A stretch of 64,000 bases of DNA from Flavobacterium sp. 9R (GTDB lineage: Bacteria; Bacteroidota; Bacteroidia; Flavobacteriales; Flavobacteriaceae), in assembly GCF_902506345.1 (NCBI RefSeq), contig NZ_LR733413.1, positions 1,590,569 through 1,654,568 on the forward strand, in the 5' to 3' direction. Below are positions 1-9,832 of the stretch, one piece after another (positions within the stretch are counted from its first letter, which is position 1; every line of letters begins with the position of its first letter). Position numbers and translations under genes: made by a program. The notes under the pieces are model-generated. The model did no database searches. It was given only the letters and a program-made list of their open reading frames with translations, and had not been told where the DNA came from.

Positions 1-122
1 ATTCGTTGATGCACCATCGTATTCGAAATTTTGAGACTAGTGGCAATAGCAGAAAAAGCCATTCTACCATCTTTCTCTAATTCCTTAATAATATTGATGT
101 CAAATTCGTCTAATACTTCCAT
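1..122 (-). CDS. Lrp/AsnC family transcriptional regulator, N-terminal part (cut by window edge)
   Basis: Reading the minus strand from the ATG at 120-122 gives MEVLDEFDINIIKELEKDGR followed by a helix-turn-helix running into the window edge, about 40 residues in all. The D-x-x-I-I-x-E-L-x-x-D-G-R start and the following A-x-x-I-A-x-x-L-x-I-S pattern are typical of the AsnC-type DNA-binding domain. The ligand-binding domain lies outside the window. The gene diverges from rocD-rocF, and Lrp/AsnC proteins often control neighbouring amino acid catabolism, so control of arginine/ornithine use is a reasonable inference, not shown. Confidence 0.85.
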   Translation of the reverse strand, partial: MEVLDEFDINIIKELEKDGRMAFSAIATSLKISNTMVHQR

Positions 123-328
123 TTTTAAATGTATTTTTAAGTTAAAATCACTTTTTATTTCATTTATAAAAGTAATTATTTTTATTTCATTTCAAAATTA
201 AAGTATTAATTCGATTTCAAAAATAACAAAATGACTTTAATAAGTGCAAAAAAAACAAAAAAATATTTTTTTAAAGAAAAAAATGAGTCAAAATTTACTT
301 TTTTTAGAAATATTTAAATTAATTATAT

Positions 329-336
329 TACTTTTG
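329..336 (+). promoter_or_regulatory. -7 element of the rocD-rocF promoter
   Basis: TACTTTTG matches the Bacteroidota -7 consensus TAnnTTTG and lies 30 nt before the rocD ATG. No clear TTG appears at the -33 position. The surrounding 123-366 stretch is very AT-rich and also has to hold the promoter of the divergent Lrp gene. Confidence 0.6.
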
Positions 337-366
337 TCTCATAAATATTAATTAAAGACCTATAAA

Positions 367-1650
367 ATGATACATACAGAACAAATTCTCTCTTCAAAAT
401 CCGAAGTTTTGATTTCAAAAGAAGACCAATACGGCGCACATAATTATCATCCGTTACCGGTAGTTTTAGAGCGAGGGGAAGGAGTTTATGTCTGGGATGT
501 TGATGGGAAAAAATACTTTGATTTTCTTTCTGCTTATTCAGCCGTGAATCAAGGACATTGTCATCCAAAAATTGTTGGAGCAATGGTAGAGCAAGCTCAA
601 AAGTTGACCTTAACTTCTCGTGCTTTTCACAATGATAAATTAGGCGTATTCGAAGAATATATTACTGATTATTTTGGCTTTGATAAAGTTTTACCAATGA
701 ATACTGGAGCTGAAGCGGTAGAAACTGCTTTAAAATTATGCCGTAAATGGGCGTATGAAGTGAAAGGTATTCCAGAAAATCAAGCACAAGTGATTGTTTG
801 CGAAAATAATTTCCACGGTAGAACTACTACTATTATTTCTTTTTCTAATGATGAAGGAGCGCGTAAAAGTTTTGGTCCATTCACCGAAGGTTTTATCAGG
901 ATTCCATATGATGATATTGATGCATTAGAAAAAGCGTTACAATCTTCGCCAAATATTGCTGGATTTTTAGTGGAACCTATCCAAGGTGAAGCTGGAGTTT
1001 ATGTTCCATCAGAAGGTTATTTGGCTAAAGCTAAAGCACTTTGTGAAGCGCATAATGCACTTTTTATTGCTGATGAGGTACAAACTGGAATTGCTCGTAC
1101 CGGTCGTTTATTGGCTACTTGCGGGAATTGTTCTTGTGAAAAAGGTTGTGAGAAAACACCTGAAGTAAAACCAGATATTCTTATTCTAGGGAAAGCCATT
1201 TCTGGTGGCGTTTATCCAGTATCGGCAGTTTTGGCCAATAATGAGATTATGAATGTGATCAAACCAGGGCAACACGGATCTACTTTTGGTGGAAATCCAG
1301 TGGCTGCTGCTGTCGCTATTGCTGCTTTGGAAGTGATAAAAGATGAGAATTTGGCTGCTAACGCAGATCGCTTAGGAAACATACTAAGACAAGGTTTAAA
1401 TGATATAGCTGCCAGAAATCCATTAATTGCTTTGGTGAGAGGAAAAGGTTTGTTGAATGCTATTGTCATCAACAGCGATGAAGATTCTGATTTGGCTTGG
1501 GATATTTGTTTGCGTTTTAGAGATTATGGTTTGTTAGCCAAACCAACTCACGGAAACAAAATTCGTTTTGCACCACCATTGGTAATTACCGAAGAGCAAA
1601 TTCAAGAGTGTTTAGCGATTATTGAAAAAGCGTTAAATGACTTTATCTAG
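367..1650 (+). CDS. rocD: ornithine--oxo-acid aminotransferase
   Basis: A 427-residue class-III PLP aminotransferase that converts ornithine and 2-oxoglutarate to glutamate semialdehyde and glutamate in the cytoplasm. Visible family features are [40 protein letters not shown], the PLP lysine K276 in [10 protein letters not shown], and [12 protein letters not shown]. Length is normal for OAT. Odd point: between [11 protein letters not shown] and the PLP lysine there is a Cys cluster C252-x2-C255-x-C257-x3-C261, at a place where the human enzyme has a short loop without it. The gene is followed 8 nt later by an arginase, so the two form an arginine degradation operon. Confidence 0.95.
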   Translation: MIHTEQILSSKSEVLISKEDQYGAHNYHPLPVVLERGEGVYVWDVDGKKYFDFLSAYSAVNQGHCHPKIVGAMVEQAQKLTLTSRAFHNDKLGVFEEYITDYFGFDKVLPMNTGAEAVETALKLCRKWAYEVKGIPENQAQVIVCENNFHGRTTTIISFSNDEGARKSFGPFTEGFIRIPYDDIDALEKALQSSPNIAGFLVEPIQGEAGVYVPSEGYLAKAKALCEAHNALFIADEVQTGIARTGRLLATCGNCSCEKGCEKTPEVKPDILILGKAISGGVYPVSAVLANNEIMNVIKPGQHGSTFGGNPVAAAVAIAALEVIKDENLAANADRLGNILRQGLNDIAARNPLIALVRGKGLLNAIVINSDEDSDLAWDICLRFRDYGLLAKPTHGNKIRFAPPLVITEEQIQECLAIIEKALNDFI

Positions 1651-1658
1651 GAAGTTGT

Positions 1659-2615
1659 ATGAAGCCTATCAAATTAATTAAAAATAGATCGGATATCGGA
1701 GCGGGAACTCGCGGCTCTGATTTAGGAGTAGATGCTATTGAAATTGCAGCTATCAATCAAGGAAGTGATTATTTTAACCAGTTTCCTTTTGAAGATATTA
1801 AAACGCACAACGAGTCGATTTATGATAAAGATCGAAGTACAGTAGCTAAGCGTATTGAGCACGTTGTGGAGCAATGTATTCGTGTAAATAACTCGATTCA
1901 GAAAAACTTGAAAGATTATTTTCCTATTGTACTTTCAGGAGATCACTCCTCGGCTTTAGGAACGATTAGTGGCATAAAATCTGCATTTCCAGAACAAAAT
2001 GTTGGAGTGATTTGGATTGATGCCCACGCCGATTTGCATTCACCATATACTTCGCCATCCGGTAATATTCACGGAATGCCTTTAGCGGCAGCATTGGCGA
2101 ATGATAATTTGGATGCTAAGACAAATGCTGTTGATTCTGATACTCAAAAGTATTGGGAAGAAATGAAACAGATAGGGTACAAAGGACCTAAAATTCAGCC
2201 AGAGAATTTGGTGTATTTTGGAGTTCGCGATACGGAAGAAGCAGAAGACCAACAAATGGAACGACTGTCTATTCGCAATTATAAAGTAGACGAAGTACGT
2301 TATAGAGGTTTAGAGACTTGTGTGGCAGAAGCTTTGGTAAAGCTGTCTCATTGCGAAGTTTTGTATATATCCTTTGATGTTGATTCGATGGATTGCGACT
2401 TGATTTCTTATGGAACAGGAACACCAGTAGCCAAAGGATTTGATCAATATGAAGTGATTGCTATAATAGATCAAATCATTAAGACCAAAAAAGTAGTTTG
2501 TATAGAAGTAGTTGAGGTGAATCCTTTGTTGGATACAAAAGGGAATAAAATGGCAGAGACGGCATTTCAGGTGCTGGAGGCAGTTACTTCAACTTTAGTT
2601 TTACCCATTGAGTAA
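1659..2615 (+). CDS. rocF: arginase family protein (probable arginase)
   Basis: A 318-residue ureohydrolase. The binuclear manganese site is complete: H96 in SGDHSS, D121/H123/D125 in IDAHADLH, and D240/D242 in SFDVDSMD. This supports hydrolysis of arginine to ornithine and urea; agmatinase or formimidoylglutamase activity cannot be excluded from motifs alone. Placement 8 nt after ornithine aminotransferase favours arginase, because its product feeds the upstream enzyme. The usual GGDHS signature is SGDHS here. A perfect hairpin plus T-run follows at 2654-2687 and ends the operon. Confidence 0.9.
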   Translation: MKPIKLIKNRSDIGAGTRGSDLGVDAIEIAAINQGSDYFNQFPFEDIKTHNESIYDKDRSTVAKRIEHVVEQCIRVNNSIQKNLKDYFPIVLSGDHSSALGTISGIKSAFPEQNVGVIWIDAHADLHSPYTSPSGNIHGMPLAAALANDNLDAKTNAVDSDTQKYWEEMKQIGYKGPKIQPENLVYFGVRDTEEAEDQQMERLSIRNYKVDEVRYRGLETCVAEALVKLSHCEVLYISFDVDSMDCDLISYGTGTPVAKGFDQYEVIAIIDQIIKTKKVVCIEVVEVNPLLDTKGNKMAETAFQVLEAVTSTLVLPIE

Positions 2616-2653
2616 GTAGGTTTTTTTTATATATGTTGATTTAGTTGAAAAGG

Positions 2654-2687
2654 CTTAAAATCATTTTGATTTTAAGTCTTTTTTTTT
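2654..2687 (+). terminator. intrinsic terminator of rocD-rocF
   Basis: A perfect 10-bp stem (CTTAAAATCA at 2654-2663, TGATTTTAAG at 2667-2676) with a 3-nt loop is followed by a T-run up to 2687, about 40 nt after the arginase stop. Confidence 0.8.
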
Positions 2688-2991
2688 GGTCTAAACTCAA
2701 ATATTAAAAGACAAAAATGTTGAATGAAATATTAAAAAGTGTATAAGATAGTTTTGATAAAAATGGTTGGTAAAAAAGCTGTAAAGCACTGTGAATTATA
2801 ATGAAACTCAAAGTTAATTTGAAATTCATTTCAATTCATTATTGTCATTCTTAACTATTTTATATTGTTCTCTCTGTCTCAAATTTGAATGTAACGAGCG
2901 ATGTAAAGCTTAATTTTGTCAGATAGAAAGAATAAATGATTTTGAGGTTTTTTTAATCGAACTAAGCTTGTGTTCAATCATTTTGAGCCAT
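2688..2991. other. gene-free spacer between rocF and the susCD pair
   Basis: AT-rich DNA between two terminators facing each other. I see no open frame with coding character, no tRNA and no repeat element here. Confidence 0.5.
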
Positions 2992-3024
2992 AAAAAAAAA
3001 CCACTCCGATTTTGGAGTGGTTTT
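2992..3024 (-). terminator. intrinsic terminator of the susCD operon
   Basis: On the minus strand a stem CCACTCC/GGAGTGG (3001-3007 with 3014-3020, extended by A-T pairs) is followed by a run of nine T (2992-3000). It lies about 25 nt after the SusD stop. Confidence 0.85.
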
Positions 3025-3046
3025 ATATAACTAAATCAAGAAATTA

Positions 3047-4423
3047 TTAATATCCAGGATTTTGAGTGATCAGTTTGTTAGTATTTAATTCTCGCAATGG
3101 AATTGGGAATACTAAACGAGGATCATTGTATTGGTAAGTAGCAGTTTGCCCCACAATTGTTTGCTTGTTTCTTTTGATATCGTGAATCCAGAAACCTTCA
3201 AAGGCTAATTCTAATTTTCTTTCAGTAAGTACATCAGCCAAAGTTGGAGCTGCAATACTAGAGGCTTTTGCACGATTACGAATTCTGTTAATATCATTTG
3301 CAGGGGTGTCTCCAACAGCTGAATTCAAACGAATATTTGCTTCAGCACGAATTAAGTATAATTCAGCTAATCGGATAACATGAACGTTTGCAAACTGATT
3401 GGTGTATTTTAAAGTTAATGCATCGCCAAAGCTGTTTTCGTAGTAGAAATCTTGTCTTTGGTCATTTGCATCAGTAAATAAATTAAAATAACCGTTACCC
3501 ATAGCGATATCACCACCTCTTCCTCCATTTTGAGTAGAAGCATGTAAATTATTGATTTGGTTGTCTCCAGTTTGTGTTGTAATTTGGATAGCAAAAACAT
3601 CCTCTGGTTGATCTACATCATGGTTATACGCTGCTGTTAAGCTTGAAGATAAACTGTAACCTCCATTTGTAATTACATTGTTTGCAGCTGCTAAAGCTTC
3701 AGTATACTTTTGTTGTTGTAAATATACTCTAGCCAATAATGCTTCGGCCATATATTTGTTTGCAAATTCACCGTTTGTAGATGGTAAATCAGTAATGGCA
3801 CTTTTCAAGTTGTTTACTACAAGAGTATACACATCTTCTACTGAACTTCTTTCAGCAGAAAGATCTACACCTAAGTATTTGTAGATAGCTTTTGGACGAA
3901 TTACAACTCCTAATTGTGAATTAGTTTTTCCGCTTTCGTATGGTAATGCAAAAAAGCGAACTAGGTCAAAATACACTAATGCTTGGATAAACTTTGATTC
4001 TGCTATGGCTACTTTTCTGTCACCAGCATCAGCAATTTTATCAGCATTCTCAATAACAATATTTGTTGCATTGATTACATCATAGCTTTCGCGATACAAG
4101 TCTTCTGCAAATATGTTGTCATTTACAATTGTTTTTGAGAAAATATCACCAAATCCTGCAAAAGTACCATACCATTCTACATGTGTAGTACTAGATCTGA
4201 CTGTTGCTCCTAGTAAGTCACCCATTACTTGAGTTCTACCACCGTACAATGAACCATTTGCGAGGTTTGCATATGCTCCTACAAGAACTTGTTTAACTCC
4301 ACTTTCTGTGTTTAATACAGAGCTGCTTTCTAAGCTTTGTTTTGGATTCAGTTCAAGCTCACTTTCACAACTAAATAGAGTTGCAGTAAGTAAAGCAGTA
4401 AGGTATATTTTTATATTTTTCAT
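3047..4423 (-). CDS. SusD/RagB family nutrient-binding outer membrane lipoprotein
   Basis: A 458-residue SusD-like protein that caps the neighbouring SusC-type channel on the cell surface. The N-terminus is a lipoprotein signal ending in LFSC with lipidated Cys19, followed by ESELELNPKQ, a typical SusD start. The C-terminus has the RagB/SusD pattern of an RxxxLAFEGFWIHDIKR-like segment, the region that begins the family C-terminal domain. It is the second gene of the pair, 11 nt after susC. No glycoside hydrolase, peptidase or regulator lies beside it, so the substrate cannot be read from context. Confidence 0.92.
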   Translation of the reverse strand: MKNIKIYLTALLTATLFSCESELELNPKQSLESSSVLNTESGVKQVLVGAYANLANGSLYGGRTQVMGDLLGATVRSSTTHVEWYGTFAGFGDIFSKTIVNDNIFAEDLYRESYDVINATNIVIENADKIADAGDRKVAIAESKFIQALVYFDLVRFFALPYESGKTNSQLGVVIRPKAIYKYLGVDLSAERSSVEDVYTLVVNNLKSAITDLPSTNGEFANKYMAEALLARVYLQQQKYTEALAAANNVITNGGYSLSSSLTAAYNHDVDQPEDVFAIQITTQTGDNQINNLHASTQNGGRGGDIAMGNGYFNLFTDANDQRQDFYYENSFGDALTLKYTNQFANVHVIRLAELYLIRAEANIRLNSAVGDTPANDINRIRNRAKASSIAAPTLADVLTERKLELAFEGFWIHDIKRNKQTIVGQTATYQYNDPRLVFPIPLRELNTNKLITQNPGY

Positions 4424-4434
4424 GTTTAAAAATT

Positions 4435-7431
4435 TTAGAAATTAAAGTTAGCTCCAATTGCGAAAGTTCTAGCAGGTGGTGCAGAATAGAATTCTTCTCC
4501 AATTCTGTTTCCTTGGTCTGCTCTAGCTTCTGGATCATAGCCACTGTAGTTTGTAAATGTTAATACATTTACACCAGTTAAATAAACTCTTACTTTACTT
4601 AATCCAGTTTTTTCAATAGCAGATTTTGGTAATGTGTAACCCAAAGTTAAGTTTCTTAAACGAATAAAATCAGCTGCATCTAAATATCTTGTAGATGCTT
4701 GAGTTCCATTACCTCCTAAGTATCTTGCTTGAGGAACATTAGTAATGTCTCCTGGTTGTTGCCAACGATTCATTTGATCCACAGTTTGGTTATCCCAGAA
4801 GTCACCATTTGCAGATTGGTAGATACCTGCTGAATTATAGATACTAGCTCCCCATTCTCCTTGGAAAGTGAATGAGAAATCTAAACCTTTATAGTTTATT
4901 GTATTAGTTAAACCTGCCATTAAAGTTGGGAAAGGGTTTCCTGCAATAACTCTATCTGCTTCGCTATAATCATTTGTTTTGGTTCTGTCAATTGAACCAT
5001 CAGCATTCTTTGTATTCTTATAAAATAAAGCATCACCATTAGCTGGGTCTACACCTGCGTATTCTACTAAATAGAAAGAGTTGATGTTTTCCCCTACACG
5101 GTTTATTGTAAATGAACCGATGATGTCTTGATTGTTATCTGGTAACTCAAGAACATTTGAATTATTCGTAGTTAAGTTCAATGAGGTTGTCCAATTAAAG
5201 TCATTAGTATCAATGATTTTAGCATTAACTACAAACTCAAATCCTTTACTTTCTACTAAACCAATATTTCTTGCAATAGTAGCCGCACCTGAACTTATTG
5301 ATAATGGCACATCAAATAATAAACCATCAGTTCTTTTATTGTAGTAGTCAATTTCTCCAGTAATTCTATTATTTAAGAATCCGTAATCGATACCTAAATC
5401 TAATTGTTTTGATTTTTCCCAAGTCAAATCGTCGTTTCCTGGTTGAGTTGGAAGTAAACCTGATTTTAAGTTATAAGAAGCACCACCATACAAAGATCTT
5501 GAACGGAAATTACCAATTTCGGCATTACCAGTTTCTCCATAAGAGGCTCTTAACTTTAAGTTAGAGACAACACTGTTATCTTTTAAGAAATCTTCTTCAG
5601 AAATTACCCAACCAGCAGAAAATGCAGGGAATATACCGTATCTTTTGTTTACACCAAAACGAGAAGAACCGTCTCTACGAATACTCGCTTTTAGTAAGTA
5701 TTTGTTGTTAAATGAGTAAGAAGCTCTCGCAAAGTATGAATCAAATGCGTAGTCAGATTCACTACCAGAGCCATCTGTTACTTCTGCACCAGAATCGATT
5801 GTTTGTAAATCATCACTAGGGAAATAGATAGAAGTTACATCTTGGTAACGACTTGCAAAACTAGTGAATTCGTGACCAGCTACTAAGTTAATGTTGTGTG
5901 ATTCTCCAAAAGTTTTGTCATATGTAAAGTAATTTGATAGAGTATACGACTCATTGTTTACTGAAGCTGCAAATACTTCTCCATTTGTTGCAATGAATGG
6001 GTAATTTGCTCCATACCAGTTGTCTTGTGTTTGAGAGTATAAATCATACAAAACATCTGAATTGAATTTTAAACCATCAAATAATTTTAATTCTCCAAAG
6101 AATTTACCTGTAACTCTTCTAATAACTGTTTGATTATTACCATTATCTAATGCAGCCAAGAAATTTACATATTGTGTAGCAGTATTTGCTGTTCCATCAG
6201 CGTTTCTAGCAGGCGAGATTGGCGCTTGTGCAATTGCTTGCAAAGGAGTAGTAAATGAGTTGTCATTTGTATTTCGGTGAATTAATGATCTTGAAAAAGC
6301 CAAGTTCATTCCAACAGAAAATTTATCTGAAATTTTAGTTGAGATATTGTTTCTAAAGTTAAAACGCTCTAAATCATTAGCTACTAAAATACCAGAATTT
6401 TTTTGATATGCAGCAGATATAAAATAAGTAGTCTTGTCATTTCCACCTGCAGCTGAGATGTCAGCATCAGTAGTGTAACCTGTTCTAAAAGCTAGATCTT
6501 GCCAATCTGTATCTACTTCTCTGTTTCTCCAATCAGTACCAGCGGCTAATTGATCAAACTTTCTTCCAGGTCCTGTAGGATCTGAGAATCCTTCATTTAA
6601 TCTAGCCTCAGTAAATAGCTCGATGTATTGGTCAGCATTTAAAAATTCTCTTCTGTTCGTAGCTTCACTAATACCTTGTGATAAGTTTACAGAAAAGGAA
6701 GTTTTTCCAGCTTTCCCTTTTTTTGTTGTAATTAAAACAACTCCATTAGCCCCTCTAGCTCCGTAGATTGCTGCAGAAGAAGCATCTTTAAGTACATCGA
6801 TAGATTCGATTTCGCTTGGAGTTAATGTTAAAAGGGGGTTTAATGGTGCACCATTAGTAGATTCGTTTTGATTAATCAAAGGCATACCATCTAATACATA
6901 TAAAGGTTGAGTACCAGCGCTGATACTTGCTTGTCCACGTACACGGATATTAATTCCACCTTCTACTTTACCGTTAGTTTGAGTAATTTGTACACCAGCT
7001 AACTTTCCAACTAATGCATTTTGCACATTCGAAACAGGGATGTTTTGAATATCTTTCGCTTTTACCCCTACAGTAGCATCAGTCATTTTCCCTTTTGATT
7101 GAGTACCATAACCTACCACTACAACATTTTCTAGTAAATTTGAAGCATCTTTCAGTTTAACAGCAACTTTTGCTGAAGCTTTCACTTCAACTGTTGACAT
7201 ACCTACAAAGCTTACTACTATAACATCATCTAAGGAAGCTTTGATTGCAAAGTTTCCAGAAAAATCTGTTTGTGTGCTTGATTTTGTACCTTTAACAAGT
7301 ACGTTAGCTCCTGGAATTGGTATTCCAGCTTGATCTGTAACAACTCCAGATACTGTTATTTCTTGAGCTACTGCTATTTGCACAAACAATGCAAAAAGCA
7401 AACTCAAAAAATGCTTAAAATTGATTCTCAT
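4435..7431 (-). CDS. SusC/RagA family TonB-linked outer membrane receptor
   Basis: A TonB-dependent transporter of 998 residues when started at the ATG at 7429-7431 (MRINFKHFLSLLFALFV signal peptide, cleaved after AVAQ). An ATG 30 nt upstream would only add residues in front of the signal peptide. Order: signal peptide, carboxypeptidase-D-like domain (VSGVVTDQAGIPIPGANV), TonB-box region with VVVVGYGTQ, plug domain with DVLKDASSAAIYGARGANGV, then a long beta-barrel ending in phenylalanine. With SusD it imports a large ligand energised by TonB. The ligand is unknown. Confidence 0.93.
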   Translation of the reverse strand: MRINFKHFLSLLFALFVQIAVAQEITVSGVVTDQAGIPIPGANVLVKGTKSSTQTDFSGNFAIKASLDDVIVVSFVGMSTVEVKASAKVAVKLKDASNLLENVVVVGYGTQSKGKMTDATVGVKAKDIQNIPVSNVQNALVGKLAGVQITQTNGKVEGGINIRVRGQASISAGTQPLYVLDGMPLINQNESTNGAPLNPLLTLTPSEIESIDVLKDASSAAIYGARGANGVVLITTKKGKAGKTSFSVNLSQGISEATNRREFLNADQYIELFTEARLNEGFSDPTGPGRKFDQLAAGTDWRNREVDTDWQDLAFRTGYTTDADISAAGGNDKTTYFISAAYQKNSGILVANDLERFNFRNNISTKISDKFSVGMNLAFSRSLIHRNTNDNSFTTPLQAIAQAPISPARNADGTANTATQYVNFLAALDNGNNQTVIRRVTGKFFGELKLFDGLKFNSDVLYDLYSQTQDNWYGANYPFIATNGEVFAASVNNESYTLSNYFTYDKTFGESHNINLVAGHEFTSFASRYQDVTSIYFPSDDLQTIDSGAEVTDGSGSESDYAFDSYFARASYSFNNKYLLKASIRRDGSSRFGVNKRYGIFPAFSAGWVISEEDFLKDNSVVSNLKLRASYGETGNAEIGNFRSRSLYGGASYNLKSGLLPTQPGNDDLTWEKSKQLDLGIDYGFLNNRITGEIDYYNKRTDGLLFDVPLSISSGAATIARNIGLVESKGFEFVVNAKIIDTNDFNWTTSLNLTTNNSNVLELPDNNQDIIGSFTINRVGENINSFYLVEYAGVDPANGDALFYKNTKNADGSIDRTKTNDYSEADRVIAGNPFPTLMAGLTNTINYKGLDFSFTFQGEWGASIYNSAGIYQSANGDFWDNQTVDQMNRWQQPGDITNVPQARYLGGNGTQASTRYLDAADFIRLRNLTLGYTLPKSAIEKTGLSKVRVYLTGVNVLTFTNYSGYDPEARADQGNRIGEEFYSAPPARTFAIGANFNF

Positions 7432-7819
7432 GTTAAAATTATTTAAGATTAGTTGAGCCAAATATCACAATATAATGTTAAGGAAAAAAATTAAATTTGA
7501 TTAAATGTCTTTATTTCGGCGTTTTTTGTGAATAATTGACTTTTAAACTTAAAATTATCGTTAATTTATGTTTTTAGTCTTTGTTTTTTGATAAATTTTC
7601 ATTTTTAATCTTGAGATTCGTCTTGTTAAAAATGCTATTTGACTATTTAGGACTTGTTTTAAGTTAAAATTTTTCTTTTAAAAGATGTTTTTAAGTTAAT
7701 ATTCAACTTTAAACTCTGGTCTAGTCGAAAATTTTAAGATATTTTTTTTAGGTTTCAAATAAATAATTTGCAACTTTTGTGATATCCCTAAAAAAGAGCA
7801 CAATTTTTTTTCAATTAAG
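7432..7819. other. long AT-rich intergenic region upstream of susC
   Basis: The stretch between the susC start and the next terminator is rich in A/T runs. It must hold the susCD promoter, but I find only a near match to the TAnnTTTG box on the minus strand (GATATTTG, about 25 nt upstream of the ATG). There are no open frames, repeats or RNA genes that I can support. Confidence 0.4.
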
Positions 7820-7860
7820 AAAAAGAGTAAAAAACAATATTTTGTCTTTTACTCTTTTTT
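7820..7860 (-). terminator. intrinsic terminator after the pyruvyl transferase gene
   Basis: An AAAAAGAGTAAAA / TTTTACTCTTTTT stem (arms about 7820-7832 and 7848-7860) lies 60 nt downstream of the minus-strand gene ending at 7920. It is A/T-flanked on both sides and may work in both directions. Confidence 0.65.
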
Positions 7861-7919
7861 ATTCATTACTGTTTTTCTATGATCAGGAGAAAGATTTCTA
7901 TTAATAATAGTAAGATGTA

Positions 7920-8819
7920 TTAGTACCCTAAATAATCAAATGCTTTTTCGGAGAATTTTAAGTTGATGTCTCGACACTCTTCCAAAATGCCTGAATAATT
8001 TTGTGCTTTTTTACAATCGGATTTGAAAGTGTCTATGGATGAAAAAAAAGGTTGGTATTTAAAAGTATAAAATTTTGAGGAGTTAGGGAAGACCACCACT
8101 TTTTTATTCATTAATAAACTCCAGTACATAGCATGATAACTATCGGTTACTATGGTATCTGTTTGTGCAATAAATGAAATAATATCTTCTAAGCTTGTAG
8201 TATTTGAAGTCGAAGGATAATCCTTGAATTTTGCTAAAACTTTGGGATTGTTAAGTGTTTTTTTGTGAAATATTAATCCAATTTCGTTAATTACCTCTGA
8301 TTTTGTGTCTAGTATAGGATGTAAGCAACTCGCACAAGGAATCCATTCTTCTTTCATGTCATAATCACGTACGCCTACTAAACCAAATTTTTTGGTGTCA
8401 ATATTATATTCTGTCACTTTACCAAAGGCTTTTGGATTCTTTTCATTATGTCCCAAACCCCATAAGACCATTTTCTTATTTTTATGACTTAATTTCTCAA
8501 ATAAATGCATTTGTTTATCAAAGCTTCCTCTATTAAGTAAACCTCCTCCGCCTATAATCAAGGAATTTTGAGAAATTGTATCTATAAAGTTTTGTTTTAT
8601 AGTAGGATTTAAGCTTTTGTAATCAAAAATGTCTAGAGATTGTTGTAATTGATCAAAGTAGTGGTGAGGTGCACAGTAATAGTCTCCTATGTTTTTTTCA
8701 TCAATCCTGTGGATGTTTACGATTCCATTATTCTCTTGTGAATTACGAGCAATAGTATCAAGAACAATTTTAGAAGAGATTGTTTTTTGTAATGATGAGA
8801 AGATAGAGGATATCGCCAT
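7920..8819 (-). CDS. polysaccharide pyruvyl transferase family protein
   Basis: 299 residues with the signatures of the polysaccharide pyruvyl transferase family: NIGDYYCAP near residue 43, LIIGGGGLLN, and a C-terminal TDTIVTDSYHAMYWSLLMNKKVV segment typical of the GT-B-like fold. The family transfers pyruvate ketals to sugars or acts in exopolysaccharide synthesis; the exact acceptor is unknown. It is transcribed away from the Kdo-kinase-like gene at 9068. The neighbourhood (GT2, GT9, sugar kinase) points to lipopolysaccharide or capsule decoration. Confidence 0.8.
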   Translation of the reverse strand: MAISSIFSSLQKTISSKIVLDTIARNSQENNGIVNIHRIDEKNIGDYYCAPHHYFDQLQQSLDIFDYKSLNPTIKQNFIDTISQNSLIIGGGGLLNRGSFDKQMHLFEKLSHKNKKMVLWGLGHNEKNPKAFGKVTEYNIDTKKFGLVGVRDYDMKEEWIPCASCLHPILDTKSEVINEIGLIFHKKTLNNPKVLAKFKDYPSTSNTTSLEDIISFIAQTDTIVTDSYHAMYWSLLMNKKVVVFPNSSKFYTFKYQPFFSSIDTFKSDCKKAQNYSGILEECRDINLKFSEKAFDYLGY

Positions 8820-8955
8820 TATTATGGGTTTAGTTAAATCAATTATAAAATTTTAAAACGTAAAGATACATGCTTTGTGTTTCTATAACCAAATTTTTAT
8901 GAATTCAACATTTTTTACTTAGTTGTACAAAATTTACTTTCAAAATTGAAACAGT

Positions 8956-8985
8956 TTGTAAAACGCTTAGCAAAACTTACCTTTG
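8956..8985 (+). promoter_or_regulatory. promoter of the Kdo-kinase-like gene
   Basis: TTG at 8956-8958 and TACCTTTG at 8978-8985 are separated by 19 nt, a close match to the Bacteroidota -33/-7 pattern. The predicted transcript starts about 75 nt before the ATG at 9068. Confidence 0.65.
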
Positions 8986-9067
8986 CCCTAAAGATTTTAT
9001 TTGAAAGAGGCTAATCCTTTAAGCAGTAATTTCAATTTGAGTCTTCAATTTTTAATTCATTTAGTAT

Positions 9068-9832
9068 ATGAAATATATAGTAAGTCCATTATTTGCCGCT
9101 TTTGCTGCGAAAATTCAAGAGTACATCTTTACTTTTCAATCATCTGGTACTCTTTTTGGAGATGGGCAACGAAATAAAATTAAATTGTTTGAATGGAATG
9201 ATCGTACTATCAATATAAAATCATTCAAAATTCCGAATCTAATCAATAAAATCGCTTATCGTTATTTTAGGAAATCAAAAGCAAGACGTTCTTTTGAATA
9301 TGCAACCACTTTGCTAGAAAAAGGAATTGGTACTCCGCAGCCTATCGCTTATTTAGAGAATTATAATTGGCTTGGTTTGACGAGTAGTTTTTACGTAAGT
9401 GAACATTTGGTAACCGAATTAACTTTTAGAGAATTGGTTGAAATTCCAGAATATCCTGAAAATGAAATCATCTTACGACAGTTTACACAATTCTGTTTTG
9501 ATTTACATGAGAAAGGAATTGAGTTTTTAGACCATTCGCCGGGGAATACTTTGATTAAAAAAGTTGGAGACCAGAAATATGCTTTTTATTTGGTAGATCT
9601 AAATAGAATGAATTTCCATACAACTATGGATTTTGATATGAGAATGAAAAACCTAAGTAGATTGACGCCAAAAAAGGAAATGATTGCTATAATGAGTGAT
9701 GAATATGCAAAGTTTTATCCCCAACCTAAAGAAATTGTTTTTGAAAAAATGTGGTTTTTTACTCAAGAATTTCAACAAAAATTTGCCAAAAAGCAACGAT
9801 TGAAAAAGAAATTAAAATTTTGGAAGGCTTAG
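9068..9832 (+). CDS. lipopolysaccharide kinase (Kdo/WaaP-type) family protein
   Basis: 254 residues with a minimal protein-kinase-like fold: a basic SKARRSFEYATTLLEKGI segment after the nucleotide-binding part, then FDLHEKGIEFLDHSPGNTL, which holds the catalytic-loop Asp and Asn, and LVDLNRM, the metal-binding DxN-type motif. These resemble Kdo kinase/InaA/WaaP proteins that phosphorylate lipid A inner-core sugars. Its 3' end overlaps the convergent glycosyltransferase gene by 4 nt. The C-terminus is very Lys-rich. Context supports a cell-envelope glycolipid role; the exact sugar is inference. Confidence 0.8.
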   Translation: MKYIVSPLFAAFAAKIQEYIFTFQSSGTLFGDGQRNKIKLFEWNDRTINIKSFKIPNLINKIAYRYFRKSKARRSFEYATTLLEKGIGTPQPIAYLENYNWLGLTSSFYVSEHLVTELTFRELVEIPEYPENEIILRQFTQFCFDLHEKGIEFLDHSPGNTLIKKVGDQKYAFYLVDLNRMNFHTTMDFDMRMKNLSRLTPKKEMIAIMSDEYAKFYPQPKEIVFEKMWFFTQEFQQKFAKKQRLKKKLKFWKA

